Source: Streptomyces sp. CMB-StM0423 (GTDB taxonomy: Bacteria; Actinomycetota; Actinomycetes; Streptomycetales; Streptomycetaceae). From it: a stretch of 64,000 nt of DNA. Below the pieces are notes generated by a model that searched no databases, was not told the DNA's origin, and was given only the letters and a program-made list of their open reading frames with translations. The DNA lies in the NCBI RefSeq assembly GCF_002847285.1, contig NZ_CP025407.1, positions 992,001 to 1,056,000 on the forward strand, given 5' to 3'. This document shows positions 1-8,980 of this stretch, in pieces; the stretch's first letter is position 1; each line of letters starts with the position of its first letter. The position numbers and the translations under genes were made by a program.

Positions 1-64
1 CCCCCGTGTGGTGTGCTCGGCAGGTGGGCGGACGGGCCGCGGGCCGCGGCACCGCACGCGGTGG

Positions 65-469
65 TTACGTGCTGCGCACCCATGCGGAGTCGTGCCGGGT
101 GAAGCCGATGTGCGGGTAGTAGTCCCGGGCGGCGGGCGCGGACAGCAGGACGAGCTTGGCCGCCGGGGCCTCCGCCATGGTGGCGTCGATGAGCGCGCGG
201 CCCACGCCCGCACGCTGGTGGGCGCGGACGACGGCGATGTCGGAGAGGTACGTGACGTAGGCGAAGTCCGAGACGCTGCGCGCGAGGCCGATGAGCGCGC
301 CGCCCTCGTCGCGCGCGACGACCACGAGGTTGGCCTCGCGCACCATCGTGGCCATCCGCTCCCGGTCGTCGACCGGCCGCCGCTCGCCGAGCCCCGAGTC
401 CCGGTAGACCGCCAGTACTTCGTCGAGGTCCAGCGAGGCGCCGGCGGCGCGTTCAGTCTTCCAGTGCAC
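65..469 (-). CDS. GNAT N-acetyltransferase of the hydrazine cassette
   Basis: A single-domain GNAT fold of 134 aa with the acetyl-CoA loop RAGVGRAL at about residues 88-95. The ATG start at 469 overlaps the upstream lyase gene by 17 bp, so the two are translationally linked. In the fosfazinomycin and kinamycin pathways a GNAT of this cassette acetylates free hydrazine to acetylhydrazine before it is loaded on glutamate. The neighbouring lyase, ligase and amidase genes match that set, so I infer the same role. It could otherwise be a self-resistance acetyltransferase. It is the last gene of the minus-strand cassette visible here. The family call is firm; the substrate is inferred from context. 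Confidence 0.8.
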   Translation of the reverse strand: MHWKTERAAGASLDLDEVLAVYRDSGLGERRPVDDRERMATMVREANLVVVARDEGGALIGLARSVSDFAYVTYLSDIAVVRAHQRAGVGRALIDATMAEAPAAKLVLLSAPAARDYYPHIGFTRHDSAWVRST

Positions 470-1751
470 CGAGCTTCTCCAATCGGTCGCGGATCACGTC
501 GTGACGGGTCAGGAAGCGCTCCGGGCGCAGCTCGCCGGCAGTGATGCCCTCGCCCGCGAGGGTGGCGCCGAAGTGCTCCCCGGTGGCCACCGTACGGTCG
601 GCGGCCCGCTGCACGGCGCGGTACGCGCGCTCGCGCTCCGCGCCGTCGCCGGTCAGCAGCCCGGCGAGGACCGCGGAGCTGTGCACGAGGCCCGCGGTCT
701 GGTCGATGTGGGCGCGCATCCGCTCGGGGTGGACCCGCAGCGAGGCGACGAGTTCGGCGGCCTTCGTCGCCTGGAAGTGCGCCACGGTCAGGCTGTCGGG
801 GAGGATCACCCGCTCGACCGACTGGTGGGCGAGGTCCCGCTCGTGCCAGAGCGGGACGTTCTCCAGCGCAGCGGTGGCGTGGCCGCGCAGCAGCCGCGAG
901 AGGCCGCACAGCCGCTCGCTGGTGGTCGGGTTGCGCTTGTGCGGCATGGCACTGGAGCCCTGGTACGCCGCGGACCTGCCCTCCTCCACCTCCGCGACCT
1001 CCGTGCGCTGGAGCAGCCGCAGCTCCAGGGCGAGTTGCTCCACGCACGCGCCGAGGGCGGCGACGGCCTGGAGCAACTGGGCGTGCCGGTCGCGGGCGAC
1101 GACCTGGCTGGGGCAGTCCTCCACGCCGAGCCCGAGGGCCGCGCAGACGTGCGCCTCCACCGCCGGGTCGATGAGCGCGTACGTACCGACGGAGCCCGAG
1201 ACCGTGCCGACCGCCACCGCGTCGCGCGCCGCCGCCAGCCGGCGCAGCGACCGGTCGACGCCGAACGCGAAGCCGGCCAGCTTGTGCCCGAAGGTGGTGG
1301 GCTCGGCGTGCACGCCGTGGGTGCGGCCGATCATCACCGTGTCCCAGTGCTCCAGCGCCCGGCCGACCAGCGTGCGCCGCAGCTCCCGGGCGGCCCCGCT
1401 GAGCAGGTCGCATGCGGTGGCCAGGGTGTGGCCGAGGGCGGTGTCCACCAGGTCGTAGCTGGTCATGCCGAGGTGCACCCAGCGAGCCGAGGCGTCGGGC
1501 AGGCCCTCGCAGTAGGCGGCGAGGAAGGAGAGCACCTCGTGGTCGCGCTCCTGCTCCAGCTCCGCGACCCGCGCGGCGGCGGGCACCGGCGCTCCGCGCA
1601 TGTCGTCGACCACCCCGGCGGGGACGCGGCCGAGCCGCTCCTGCGCCTCGGAGGCGAGGATCTCGACCCGTACCCAGGTCTCGTACCGTGCCTGATCGGA
1701 GAAGAGCCGCCCCATGTCCGGCAGCGTGTAGCGGGGAATCATCTGTGCCAC
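453..1751 (-). CDS. Adenylosuccinate-lyase-family protein, probable hydrazinosuccinate lyase
   Basis: A fumarase/aspartase-superfamily protein of 432 aa, full length for adenylosuccinate lyase. The signature SSAMPHKRNP lies near residues 266-275, and the HLGMTSYDLVDT and GRTHGVHAEPT segments that build the active site are present. In fosfazinomycin and kinamycin biosynthesis the homologue eliminates fumarate from hydrazinosuccinate to release hydrazine. Position next to the GNAT and the glutamine-synthetase-like gene supports that role over purine synthesis. The start is taken as GTG at 1751; ATG at 1742 is also possible, and neither has a strong ribosome binding site. The 63-bp gap to the upstream ligase gene holds a short tandem repeat. 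Confidence 0.85.
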   Translation of the reverse strand: MAQMIPRYTLPDMGRLFSDQARYETWVRVEILASEAQERLGRVPAGVVDDMRGAPVPAAARVAELEQERDHEVLSFLAAYCEGLPDASARWVHLGMTSYDLVDTALGHTLATACDLLSGAARELRRTLVGRALEHWDTVMIGRTHGVHAEPTTFGHKLAGFAFGVDRSLRRLAAARDAVAVGTVSGSVGTYALIDPAVEAHVCAALGLGVEDCPSQVVARDRHAQLLQAVAALGACVEQLALELRLLQRTEVAEVEEGRSAAYQGSSAMPHKRNPTTSERLCGLSRLLRGHATAALENVPLWHERDLAHQSVERVILPDSLTVAHFQATKAAELVASLRVHPERMRAHIDQTAGLVHSSAVLAGLLTGDGAERERAYRAVQRAADRTVATGEHFGATLAGEGITAGELRPERFLTRHDVIRDRLEKLGALED

Positions 1752-1771
1752 CCGTCCCGTCGTCGTTCGTC

Positions 1772-1825
1772 GTACGCCTCGGATTCGGTACGCCCGGATT
1801 CGGTACGCCCGGATTCAGTACGCCT
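1772..1825. repeat. 15-16 bp tandem repeat, three full copies plus part of a fourth
   Basis: The unit gtacgcccggattcg occurs at 1788-1802. A near copy follows at 1803-1817, a 16-nt variant precedes at 1772-1787 and a partial copy begins at 1818. It fills the gap between the lyase and ligase genes, and the last copies form the 3' end of the ligase gene. It is probably slippage-derived; no function is apparent. Confidence 0.8.
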
Positions 1826-3311
1826 CGAAGTACTCGCGCTGCTCCCAGTCGGTGACCTCGCCGGCCGGCGCGCCGGTCGCCGCGCACCAGGTCTCGAAGC
1901 GGTCGAGTTCGCTCTCCTTCAGCCGCGTCAGACAGGCCGTCAGCGGTGCGCCGAGCAACTGCTCGGCCCGGCCCGCGCGGAACGCCTCGAACGACTCGCG
2001 CAGCGACTGCGGCACGAGCCCGGCGCCGGGGTCCGCGGGCATGCCGCCGGTGCCGCCCTCCAGCCCGTCGAGTCCGGCGAAGAGCTGCGCCGCGATGTTC
2101 AGGTACGGGTTGGCGCACGGCTCGCCCATACGGTTCTCGATCCGGGCGTTGGCGCCGCCGCCCGCCACCCGCAGCATCGCGGTGCGGTCCTCCACGCTCA
2201 GCCCGATCCGGGTCGGGGCCAGGGTGTGGGCGGAGTGGAGGCGGCGGTAGCCGTTGACGGTGGGCACCGAGAGCAGGAGCAGCTCCCGCGCCCAGGACAG
2301 CAGCCCGTCGGTGTACGCCTTGCCCTCCGGGGACAGCCCGCCGGAGAGCCCCTCGGCGCCGAACAGATTGCGGCCGGTGGCCGACTCCCGTACGGACTGG
2401 TGCAGATGCCAGCCGCTGGGGTCGAAGGAGGGCAGCTTCGGCAGCGACATGAACGAGGCGTGGTAGCCGCGGCGGGCGGCGAGCCGCTTGGTGACCGTAC
2501 GGAACAGCAGCATGGCGTCGGCGGTGTCGAGCGGCGACATCGGCGCGAAGGTCGTCTCGACCTGGCCGGGTCCCGACTCGTGCTCCATCGAGCGCAGCGG
2601 CAGGCCGAGCGCGGTGAGGCACTGCGCCAGCGGGTCGGCGACGGCGGCGACGGAGTCGTAGCGGAAGTCCAGGTTGAACTGGTAGCCGGCGTTGACGGCC
2701 GCGACCCGCGGCGCCCGGCCCTGGGTGCCGAACCCGTTGCCCTCGTTGCCGGGCTCGTCGTCGAGCCGCCGGGTGAGGTACCACTCCGCCTCCAGCCCGA
2801 GCAGCGGGTCGAGGCCGCGGGCCGCGTACCGCCTCTCGACGGCGCGCAGCACGGCGCGGGACGACAGCGGGTGCGGGGTGCCCTCGCGCAGGTACTCGTC
2901 GCCGATGACCCAGGCGGTGCGCGGTTCGGTGCCGGGCAGCACCTGGAACGTCAGCGGGTCGGGGACCAGGATGAAGTTCCCGGCGCCCGCGATCTCCTCG
3001 ACGCCGATGCCGGGGTCGCCGAGGAAGTCGACGGCGACGGCGTGGCCGGTGTCGAAGAGGAAGGGGCCGGGGCTGAAGTTCATGCCGTGGCGGAGCACGG
3101 AGCGGAACGCCGGCACGGTCAGGGTCTTGGACCTGACGAGCCCGTGCGGGTCGCCGTAGACCAGGCGGACCAGTTCGAGCTGTCCCAGCTCGGCCTCGAT
3201 CCGTTCGGCGACGGCGCGCTGGTCGTCGGTCCACAGGTCGTGGTCGGCGACGAACGACGGCCGCCCCACGCTCTCCTCGCCCGACGGCGAACGCCACTTT
3301 CTGGAGTACAC
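1815..3311 (-). CDS. Glutamine-synthetase-like ligase (glutamyl-hydrazide formation)
   Basis: A glutamine synthetase catalytic-domain protein of 498 aa. The family's metal and ATP segments are visible: GLEAEWYL near residue 174, PGQVETTF near 248, HLHQSVRES near 302 and NPYLNIAAQ near 397. It is closer in style to gamma-glutamylpolyamine synthetases than to housekeeping GlnA. In kinamycin and fosfazinomycin biosynthesis such a ligase joins (acetyl)hydrazine to the glutamate side chain, making the glutamyl carrier. The GTG start at 3311 is preceded by aaagga about nine bases upstream and lies 3 nt after the amidase stop, so the two genes are in one operon. The carrier-loading role is inferred from the cassette context. 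Confidence 0.85.
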   Translation of the reverse strand: MYSRKWRSPSGEESVGRPSFVADHDLWTDDQRAVAERIEAELGQLELVRLVYGDPHGLVRSKTLTVPAFRSVLRHGMNFSPGPFLFDTGHAVAVDFLGDPGIGVEEIAGAGNFILVPDPLTFQVLPGTEPRTAWVIGDEYLREGTPHPLSSRAVLRAVERRYAARGLDPLLGLEAEWYLTRRLDDEPGNEGNGFGTQGRAPRVAAVNAGYQFNLDFRYDSVAAVADPLAQCLTALGLPLRSMEHESGPGQVETTFAPMSPLDTADAMLLFRTVTKRLAARRGYHASFMSLPKLPSFDPSGWHLHQSVRESATGRNLFGAEGLSGGLSPEGKAYTDGLLSWARELLLLSVPTVNGYRRLHSAHTLAPTRIGLSVEDRTAMLRVAGGGANARIENRMGEPCANPYLNIAAQLFAGLDGLEGGTGGMPADPGAGLVPQSLRESFEAFRAGRAEQLLGAPLTACLTRLKESELDRFETWCAATGAPAGEVTDWEQREYFEAY

Positions 3312-3314
3312 GGC

Positions 3315-4742
3315 TCAGATCCTTTCGACGACGGGCAGGGCGGCGGGTGCGGGTGGCGGCTGCGCCGCCCACGGGGCCCGCAGTACGCCGAGGTCGGTCT
3401 CCAGCCGCGCGGCGGTGGCGAGCACCAGCGCGTCGGCGCCCACGGGCCCGACCACCTGTACCCCGGCGGGCAGTCCCGCGGGGGTCAGACCCGCCGGGAC
3501 CGAGACGGCCGGCTGGCCGGTCATGTTGAACGGGTAGGTGGCCGGGGACCAGGCGAGCCACAGCAGGTCGCGCGGGTCGGCGGCCCACTCGGGCGCGATG
3601 GCCCCGGCGTCGAACGGCTCGACCGGCACGGTGGCCATCGCCAGGACGTCGTAGCGGTCCATCACCGAGCGCAGCTTCGTGCGCAGCGCGTGGCGCACCT
3701 CCTCGGCGCGGATCACCGCGGTGCCGCTGAGGGTGCGGCCGTGGCGGACCACCTCCAGGCGGCCCGGGTCGCACAGTTCCTCGTCCTCCGGCCCGGTGGA
3801 GGCCGCCTCGGCGGCGGCGAGGATGTCGACCAGCGCCGGGTACAGCCCGGCGCAGCGCACCTCGATCCGCTCCACCCGGTGCCCGCGGCCGGCGAACGCC
3901 GCCAGCGCCCGTTCGGTGACCGCGCGGACGCCGGCGCTTGTCCGCTCGTACTCCACCCACCCGACGCGCAGGCGCCGCGGGGAGCGCTCCGGGTCGAGGG
4001 AGCCGAGGGCCGAGTCCGGGTCGTACGGGTGCGGTCCTGCCGCGACGGCGGCCAGCGCGGCGGCGTCCTCGACGCGGCGGGCCAGCGTGCCCTGGTGGGA
4101 CAGCCGCTCGATGCTGCCGGGGACGTAGGGGATGCGGCCGTACGAGGGCTTATAGCCGACGACGCCGCAGAACGCCGCGGGGATACGGACCGAGCCCGCG
4201 CCGTCCGTGCCGAGCCCCCCGTCGCACAGCCCCGTCGCCACCGCCACGGCGGCGCCGCCGCTGGAGCCGCCCGCGGTGCGCCGGGGGTCGTACGGATTGC
4301 GCACGGGCGGGCCGACGCGGCCGACGGTGCTCGCGCTCCAGCCGTACTCCGACGTGGCGGTCTTGCCGACGACGACCGCACCGGCCGCGCGCAGCCGCGC
4401 CACCGCGGGAGTGTCCTCCGGCGGGCGGGTGTTGGGGAGCAGCGAGCCGCGGCCGGTGGGCAGGTCGCCGGTCTGCAGCAGGTCCTTCACGGACACCGTC
4501 ACCCCGAGCAGGGGCTGCTCCAGCCAGGCGGCGGCGCCCCGCTCGCGGATCAGCGCGTCCGCCTCCCGGGCCGCGCGCAGCGCGCCCTCGCCGGCGACGG
4601 CGACGTACGCGCCGGTGGTGTCGGCGCGGATGGCGTCCAGCACAGTCCGTACGTGCCGCTCCGCGGTGAGTTCGCCGGCGGCCAGCAGTTCCCTGAGCCG
4701 GGCGGGCCCCGGAGCGGGCCCCGCGCTCTGCCCCGCGGTCAC
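3315..4742 (-). CDS. Amidase-signature hydrolase of the hydrazine cassette
   Basis: An amidase-signature (AS) family enzyme of 475 aa. The catalytic Lys is in GVTVSVKDLL near residue 87. The Gly/Ser-rich segment with the Ser-cis-Ser-Lys triad is in RRTAGGSSGGAAVAVATG near residues 155-172, followed by DGAGSVRIPAAFCGVVG. The GTG at 4742 overlaps the stop of the upstream gene as GTGA, indicating translational coupling. Homologues in the kinamycin and fosfazinomycin cassettes act after glutamyl-acetylhydrazide formation, probably removing the acetyl group. Which amide bond is cut here cannot be read from sequence. Confidence 0.85.
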   Translation of the reverse strand: MTAGQSAGPAPGPARLRELLAAGELTAERHVRTVLDAIRADTTGAYVAVAGEGALRAAREADALIRERGAAAWLEQPLLGVTVSVKDLLQTGDLPTGRGSLLPNTRPPEDTPAVARLRAAGAVVVGKTATSEYGWSASTVGRVGPPVRNPYDPRRTAGGSSGGAAVAVATGLCDGGLGTDGAGSVRIPAAFCGVVGYKPSYGRIPYVPGSIERLSHQGTLARRVEDAAALAAVAAGPHPYDPDSALGSLDPERSPRRLRVGWVEYERTSAGVRAVTERALAAFAGRGHRVERIEVRCAGLYPALVDILAAAEAASTGPEDEELCDPGRLEVVRHGRTLSGTAVIRAEEVRHALRTKLRSVMDRYDVLAMATVPVEPFDAGAIAPEWAADPRDLLWLAWSPATYPFNMTGQPAVSVPAGLTPAGLPAGVQVVGPVGADALVLATAARLETDLGVLRAPWAAQPPPAPAALPVVERI

Positions 4743-6706
4743 GAGCGGCCGTTCGCTCTGCCGGCGGCTCCGGCGGCTCCGGCGGCCTGCGCCGCGGCCG
4801 GAGCCCCCGCGATGGTGGCCCGGTGCCAGCCCGCGTCGAACGCCGTGACCTCCACCGGTTCCCCGGCGGCGGCCAGTTCCGCGGCGAGCCCGGTCACCCG
4901 GCCGACGAGGCCGGACACCCGGTGCGCGGCGAGCAGGTCCTGCTCGTCGAAGGGCGTCCCGTCGCAGCGCAGCAGCCGCAGGTCCACGAACCCGTTGAAC
5001 CGCCGCCCGGCGACCTCGACGGCCTGCGGCGAACGGATGGAGAAGCGGACCTTGTTGGTGACGTGGCCGTGGTGGTGCTGGTCGGAGAAGAAGGCGATGT
5101 CGGGGATGGTGGGCGGCACGAAGTGGTCGCGGGCCAGGACCTCCTCGGTACGGGGCAGGTTGCCGGCGATGAAGTGCCAGGAGTTGTACTGCATGCGCGA
5201 CGACATCGCCCACGCCGCGTCCGCCATCGCGGTGGCGGAGTCGCCGAAGTGCCGGCGCGCCTCCGGCGCGGGCACCACGCAGCAGAAGTACCTGGTGATG
5301 TCCCAGCCGCAGATCTCCGCCCAGCTCTCCGCCCGCAGCCTCGCGACGAGCGTGGGCAGCGACCGCATCCCGCGGCTCATCGCGAAGTCCGTACGGAACA
5401 CGTCCGCGCTGGCCGCGACGGTCTCGTACACCAGCGACTCAAGACCGCTGCCGAACGCGCCGTGCGGCCGGGCCAGCCACTGCGGCGCCTCGGCGGCGGC
5501 GTCCGCCAGCGCCTCGAACGTGCCGCCGGCGAGCGGCAGCCGCTCGCTGAGGCGGGCGCAGATGTCCTGCTCGTAGCGGTGCGCCCGGGCCGCCGGCGGG
5601 GCGGCGACGCGCTCGATCTTGTGCATGAGGGCGCCGTGGATCTCGCGGTAGAGCTGGACCCGGCCGGGGAACGCCTTGCGGACGGTGCCGAGCGTCGTGG
5701 CGAGCGTGTCGAGCGCGGCGACGTCCGGCGCCGCGGCGCGCGGGATGGCGGGGCCGCCGGGGGCGGCGGCGTAGCCGCGCCTGACCCGCTCCAGCATGGC
5801 GGCGACGTGGTCGAGGCCGAGCTGCGTGCCGTTGGCCTCCTCGACCCGGCCCGGGCCCGCCGAGCGGATGAGGAGGACGAGGCAGACCAGGAGCTGGACG
5901 TCGTGGTCGGACCAGAGGTCGAGCGGTAGGCCCCGGAGGCTGCTCAGCGCGCAGTCGGGGTGTCCGGGGAAGAGGGTCTTGCCGGTGATGTTGTTCTGGT
6001 CGCGGAAGTTCGTGTACTGCTTCTCCTCCTGGTACAGGACGAACGGCGCCGTGCGCAGGGCCGCTTCCGTGGCCAGGTCGAGCAGTTCGTCGCGGCCCGC
6101 GTCGCCCTGCTCCGCGAGCCAGTCACGGCAGTGCGCGACCTCGTCGGCGCGCCGGGCGTTGGCGGCGGCCAGCTCGCGCCGGTAGGTCCGCACGGCCCGG
6201 CCGGACCACGGCACCCGCAGGGAGCCGCCGACCAGGTCCCGCTGGCGGAGCGGGGGCTGCGAGGGGGCCCGTACGACCACCCGGCCGCTGCGGGCGAGCG
6301 CCAGCTCGCCGGTGAAGACGGGCTCGTCGTCCTCGTCTCCGTCCGCCGCGCCGTCGGCGGCCGCGTCCGCGGCGGGCTCGCCCGTACGCCAGGTGAGGCC
6401 CCACAGCGCCTTGAACGCGGCCTCTTCCACCGTGCCGAGCGCCCGCAACTGCACCTCGGCGGGCACGTGTCCGTCGAGGGTGAGCAGGACGCCGACCGCG
6501 GCGCGCGGTCCCCCGGCCTGCCGCGCCCGTGCCCAGGCGCGCTCCAGCAGCCCGGTGAAGCCGGCGCCCGGCTCCCGTTCGCGGTCGGGCTTGGGCGTGG
6601 CGCCGGCCTGGCTGCCGAGGCGGCTGGGCCGGCGGCTGATGCGCTTGCGGGCGTTGGCGGCCCGGCGCGTTTCGCGCGACTCGTCGCGGGGTGCGGGGGC
6701 GGTCAC
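4739..6706 (-). CDS. Large conserved protein of the N-N cassette, chemistry unassigned
   Basis: A soluble 655-aa protein with no family motif that I can assign. The N-terminal 40 residues are very basic, an acidic Ala/Asp-rich linker follows at about 120-140, and the C-terminal half has a His cluster (DQHHHGHV near residue 555) and scattered cysteines including FCCVV. The start is GTG at 6706, overlapping the ferredoxin stop as GTGA; the stop overlaps the amidase start in the same way. This tight coupling to a ferredoxin suggests that it uses electrons delivered by that protein, for example to reduce or couple a nitrite-derived intermediate. That is inference. Proteins at this position recur in kinamycin/lomaiviticin-type cassettes to my knowledge, but I cannot name a proven reaction. 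Confidence 0.7.
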   Translation of the reverse strand: MTAPAPRDESRETRRAANARKRISRRPSRLGSQAGATPKPDREREPGAGFTGLLERAWARARQAGGPRAAVGVLLTLDGHVPAEVQLRALGTVEEAAFKALWGLTWRTGEPAADAAADGAADGDEDDEPVFTGELALARSGRVVVRAPSQPPLRQRDLVGGSLRVPWSGRAVRTYRRELAAANARRADEVAHCRDWLAEQGDAGRDELLDLATEAALRTAPFVLYQEEKQYTNFRDQNNITGKTLFPGHPDCALSSLRGLPLDLWSDHDVQLLVCLVLLIRSAGPGRVEEANGTQLGLDHVAAMLERVRRGYAAAPGGPAIPRAAAPDVAALDTLATTLGTVRKAFPGRVQLYREIHGALMHKIERVAAPPAARAHRYEQDICARLSERLPLAGGTFEALADAAAEAPQWLARPHGAFGSGLESLVYETVAASADVFRTDFAMSRGMRSLPTLVARLRAESWAEICGWDITRYFCCVVPAPEARRHFGDSATAMADAAWAMSSRMQYNSWHFIAGNLPRTEEVLARDHFVPPTIPDIAFFSDQHHHGHVTNKVRFSIRSPQAVEVAGRRFNGFVDLRLLRCDGTPFDEQDLLAAHRVSGLVGRVTGLAAELAAAGEPVEVTAFDAGWHRATIAGAPAAAQAAGAAGAAGRANGRS

Positions 6707-7032
6707 GGGGCGCTCACCGGGGTGACCTCGATGTGGCTCCACATGGATTCGTCCGTCGGGGCCCAGTCCTCGTCGACGTAGATGCAGTCGACCGGGCACT
6801 CCAGTACGCACACGGGGCAGCCGGAGCACAGCTCCGGGACGATCACGACGTCGAGACCGCGGTCGAAGATGGCGCCGAACTCCTCGGGGCAGCTCCGCAG
6901 GCAACTGTCGCAGGTGATGCACTCCGACGTCTCGATACGCCGCGGGGGCTTCTTCCAGTTGGCGGCGCGGGACCGCGTGGCGATCCGCTCGGTGCGCTCG
7001 GCGTTGGCTGCCGGTGCGTTGTCGTCGTTCAC
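6703..7032 (-). CDS. 2[4Fe-4S] ferredoxin
   Basis: A small acidic protein of 109 aa with two complete bacterial-ferredoxin motifs, CITCDSCLRSCP near residues 39-50 and CSGCPVCVLECP near 71-82. Each supplies four cysteines for a 4Fe-4S cluster. An N-terminal extension of about 35 residues precedes the first motif. The GTG start at 7032 has aaggg about nine bases upstream. It is the first gene of the cassette operon, 254 bp from the preceding monooxygenase, and its stop overlaps the start of the 655-aa protein. It is expected to shuttle electrons for N-N chemistry. Ferredoxins are known members of the kinamycin/lomaiviticin nitrogen cassette. Confidence 0.9.
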   Translation of the reverse strand: MNDDNAPAANAERTERIATRSRAANWKKPPRRIETSECITCDSCLRSCPEEFGAIFDRGLDVVIVPELCSGCPVCVLECPVDCIYVDEDWAPTDESMWSHIEVTPVSAP

Positions 7033-7229
7033 GGGTGGTCACCCTTCGAGTCAGCGGGGTGCGACCGCGGCGGGAGGCTCCGCAGTCCGGATGTCGCCGG
7101 CGGCACTGCCGGCCCGGGGAATCTGAGAGGTGGTACGGGGCACGTGAGGTGCCGCGGTGCCGATGCTCGCCGGACGGTCTCGACCACTCGCTGAGCGCGG
7201 CTGGTGGTCTGCTGGACTCCGCGCCGGCG

Positions 7230-7243
7230 CCCCGGGCCCGGGG
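7230..7243. terminator. GC palindrome downstream of a monooxygenase gene, candidate terminator
   Basis: The 14-bp perfect palindrome ccccgggcccgggg lies 44 bp beyond the stop of the minus-strand monooxygenase and inside the 254-bp gap before the ferredoxin gene. It has no unpaired loop and no clear T tract, so the call is tentative. Confidence 0.35.
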
Positions 7244-7286
7244 GGGTGACGTACGAGGCCCGGGGCGTACGTGCGCGCGGCCGTCC

Positions 7287-8804
7287 TCAGCCGTGCGCGC
7301 CCGCGCTGCCGGCCCGCGCCGGCTCCGTGGCGGAGGTGCCCGCGGCCCCGAACCAGCGCCGCAGCGACTCCGCGAGGTCGCCCCCCTCCGGCTCCGCCCA
7401 CGCGACGTACCCGTCGGGCCGGACCAGGACGGAGCCGAGCTGCCGGCTCTCCGCCCAGGCGCCGGGCTGCCACGAGCCGCGGACGACGTCCACCCGGTCC
7501 CCCCACCCGGCGGCGACCGCGGCGTGCCGGCCCGACGGATCGGTGTCGACCAGTACGCCCCGGCCCGCGTGCAGGAGTTCCACGGCGGTGGTGCGGCTGC
7601 CGTCGGCCCGTTCCAGCTTCAGGTCGGGCCGCAGGCGGACGCCGAGCAGCGGGTGCCCGGTGGCGCCCACGTCGTAGTTCACCTCCAGGCCGCTGACCAT
7701 GCCGGCGAGCGCGGTCGCCGCCGCGGGGAGGGCCGCCAGCTCCCGCATCACCTGCCGGATCGGCTCCATCTCGGGTCCGGTGAGGTAGAGCTGCGACTGC
7801 GCGAGGGTGCTGCGCAGCAGCCGCTGCCCGACCGGGTGCCGCTCCGCGTGGTACGTGTCCAGCAGCCCTTCTGGCGCCCAGCCGAGGACCGAACCGGCCA
7901 GCTTCCAGCCCAGGTTGACGGCGTCCTGGACGCCGACGCTGAGCCCCTGCGCGCCCGCGGGGACGTGCACGTGGGTGGAGTCGCCGGAGAGCAGCACCCG
8001 GCCGCGCCGGTACTCGGCTGCCTGCCGGGTGGTGTTGGTGAACGCGCTCACCCAGCGGACGTCGCCGTGGTGGACGGACTGCCCGGTCAGCCGCTCCCAG
8101 GAGTCGGCGACCTCCTGGAACGTCGCCTCGCCCGTGCTGTGGTCGTGCGGCGGCTGGCCGTCGGGGTGGATGATGATGCGGTCCACGCCGTCCTCCAGGC
8201 TGATGGCCATCACCATGCCGCCCTCGACGCGCTCGCCGATGGGCCGCGGCCGGATGTCGCAGCCCGCGATGTCGGCCACGAACATCCCCCGGGTGGCCTC
8301 CAGTCCGGGGAAGTCGATGCCGGCGAGCTTGCGGACGACGCTGCGCCCGCCGTCGCAGCCGACCAGGTACTGCGCGTGGGTCTCCGTCGGCCCCCCGGGT
8401 CCCTCGGTCGCCACCGCGATGCCGTCCGCGGTCTCCCGGAAGCCGGTGACCTCGTAGCCGCGCTCGATCCGCCCGCCGAGGGAGCGCACCCAGGCGTCGA
8501 GCATGTCCTCGATGCGGTACTGCGGCACGCCGCGGGTGCCGAAGTGGACGTCGTCGAGCGCGTGGAAGTCGATCCGTACGCCGCCGAAGTGGCCCTGGGT
8601 GCCGATCTCCACCTCGCCCAGCCGCTCCATCAGCCCGCGCTGGTCGAAGGTCTCGGCCGCCCGGCGGGTGAAGCCCACCCCGCGGGACTCGCCGCTGGGC
8701 TCGCCCAGCCGCTCGTACACGACGACGTCCACGCCCCACAGCCGCAGTTCGCCCGCGAGCATGAGCCCGACCGGCCCCGCGCCCGCGATCACCACTTCTG
8801 TCAT
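7287..8804 (-). CDS. FAD-dependent aromatic monooxygenase
   Basis: A PHBH-fold flavoprotein hydroxylase of 505 aa. GAGPVG at residues 8-13 binds FAD, YLVGCDGG near 153 is the DG motif and SGDSTHVHVPAGAQG near 285 is the GD motif, where paralogues have AGDAAHIHLP. The C-terminal 110 residues form the thioredoxin-like tail usual for polyketide hydroxylases, ending in the conserved VLVRPDGYVAWAE block. The start is ATG at 8804, with ggagg five bases upstream; a TTG twelve bases earlier is less likely. It is one of four paralogues in the window. It probably hydroxylates or oxidises an angucycline intermediate. It stands apart from the core operon and transcribes towards the hydrazine cassette. 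Confidence 0.88.
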   Translation of the reverse strand: MTEVVIAGAGPVGLMLAGELRLWGVDVVVYERLGEPSGESRGVGFTRRAAETFDQRGLMERLGEVEIGTQGHFGGVRIDFHALDDVHFGTRGVPQYRIEDMLDAWVRSLGGRIERGYEVTGFRETADGIAVATEGPGGPTETHAQYLVGCDGGRSVVRKLAGIDFPGLEATRGMFVADIAGCDIRPRPIGERVEGGMVMAISLEDGVDRIIIHPDGQPPHDHSTGEATFQEVADSWERLTGQSVHHGDVRWVSAFTNTTRQAAEYRRGRVLLSGDSTHVHVPAGAQGLSVGVQDAVNLGWKLAGSVLGWAPEGLLDTYHAERHPVGQRLLRSTLAQSQLYLTGPEMEPIRQVMRELAALPAAATALAGMVSGLEVNYDVGATGHPLLGVRLRPDLKLERADGSRTTAVELLHAGRGVLVDTDPSGRHAAVAAGWGDRVDVVRGSWQPGAWAESRQLGSVLVRPDGYVAWAEPEGGDLAESLRRWFGAAGTSATEPARAGSAGAHG

Positions 8805-8877
8805 TACTGCCTCCAAGCCGAGATCCTGTGCAGGCCACTGCCTTTCACCGCCCAGAGCATGACTCCTGTACCGCTTT

Positions 8878-8905
8878 GTTCAAGTGGCGAATTGAGCAGT
8901 TGAAC
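8878..8905. promoter_or_regulatory. Spaced inverted repeat GTTCAA / TTGAAC in a divergent promoter region
   Basis: GTTCAA at 8878-8883 and TTGAAC at 8900-8905 form a perfect 6-bp dyad whose halves are 22 bp apart, about two helical turns. The surrounding stretch is unusually AT-rich for this DNA. It sits in the 176-bp gap between the divergent monooxygenase and VOC genes. It is a candidate regulator site; no regulator is assigned. Confidence 0.4.
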
Positions 8906-8980
8906 GCCCGCGGCGGCGGGTTAACGTGCGATCCCGGCAGGGGAACTCCCACGCGCGCCCGACAAGAACAGGAGCCGTCC

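Noticed and set aside
501..5576. A 1691-codon open frame on the plus strand opposite the hydrazine cassette
   Set aside because: It is antisense to five genes with clear family motifs and overlapping start-stop coupling; its translation is Arg/Gly/Ala-rich shadow typical of GC-rich DNA.
7033..7286. SARP heptamers upstream of the ferredoxin operon (TCAGCGA, TCGAGAC, CGGCGAG at 11-bp steps)
   Set aside because: Only the middle copy is close to the consensus; the period alone is weak evidence in such GC-rich DNA.
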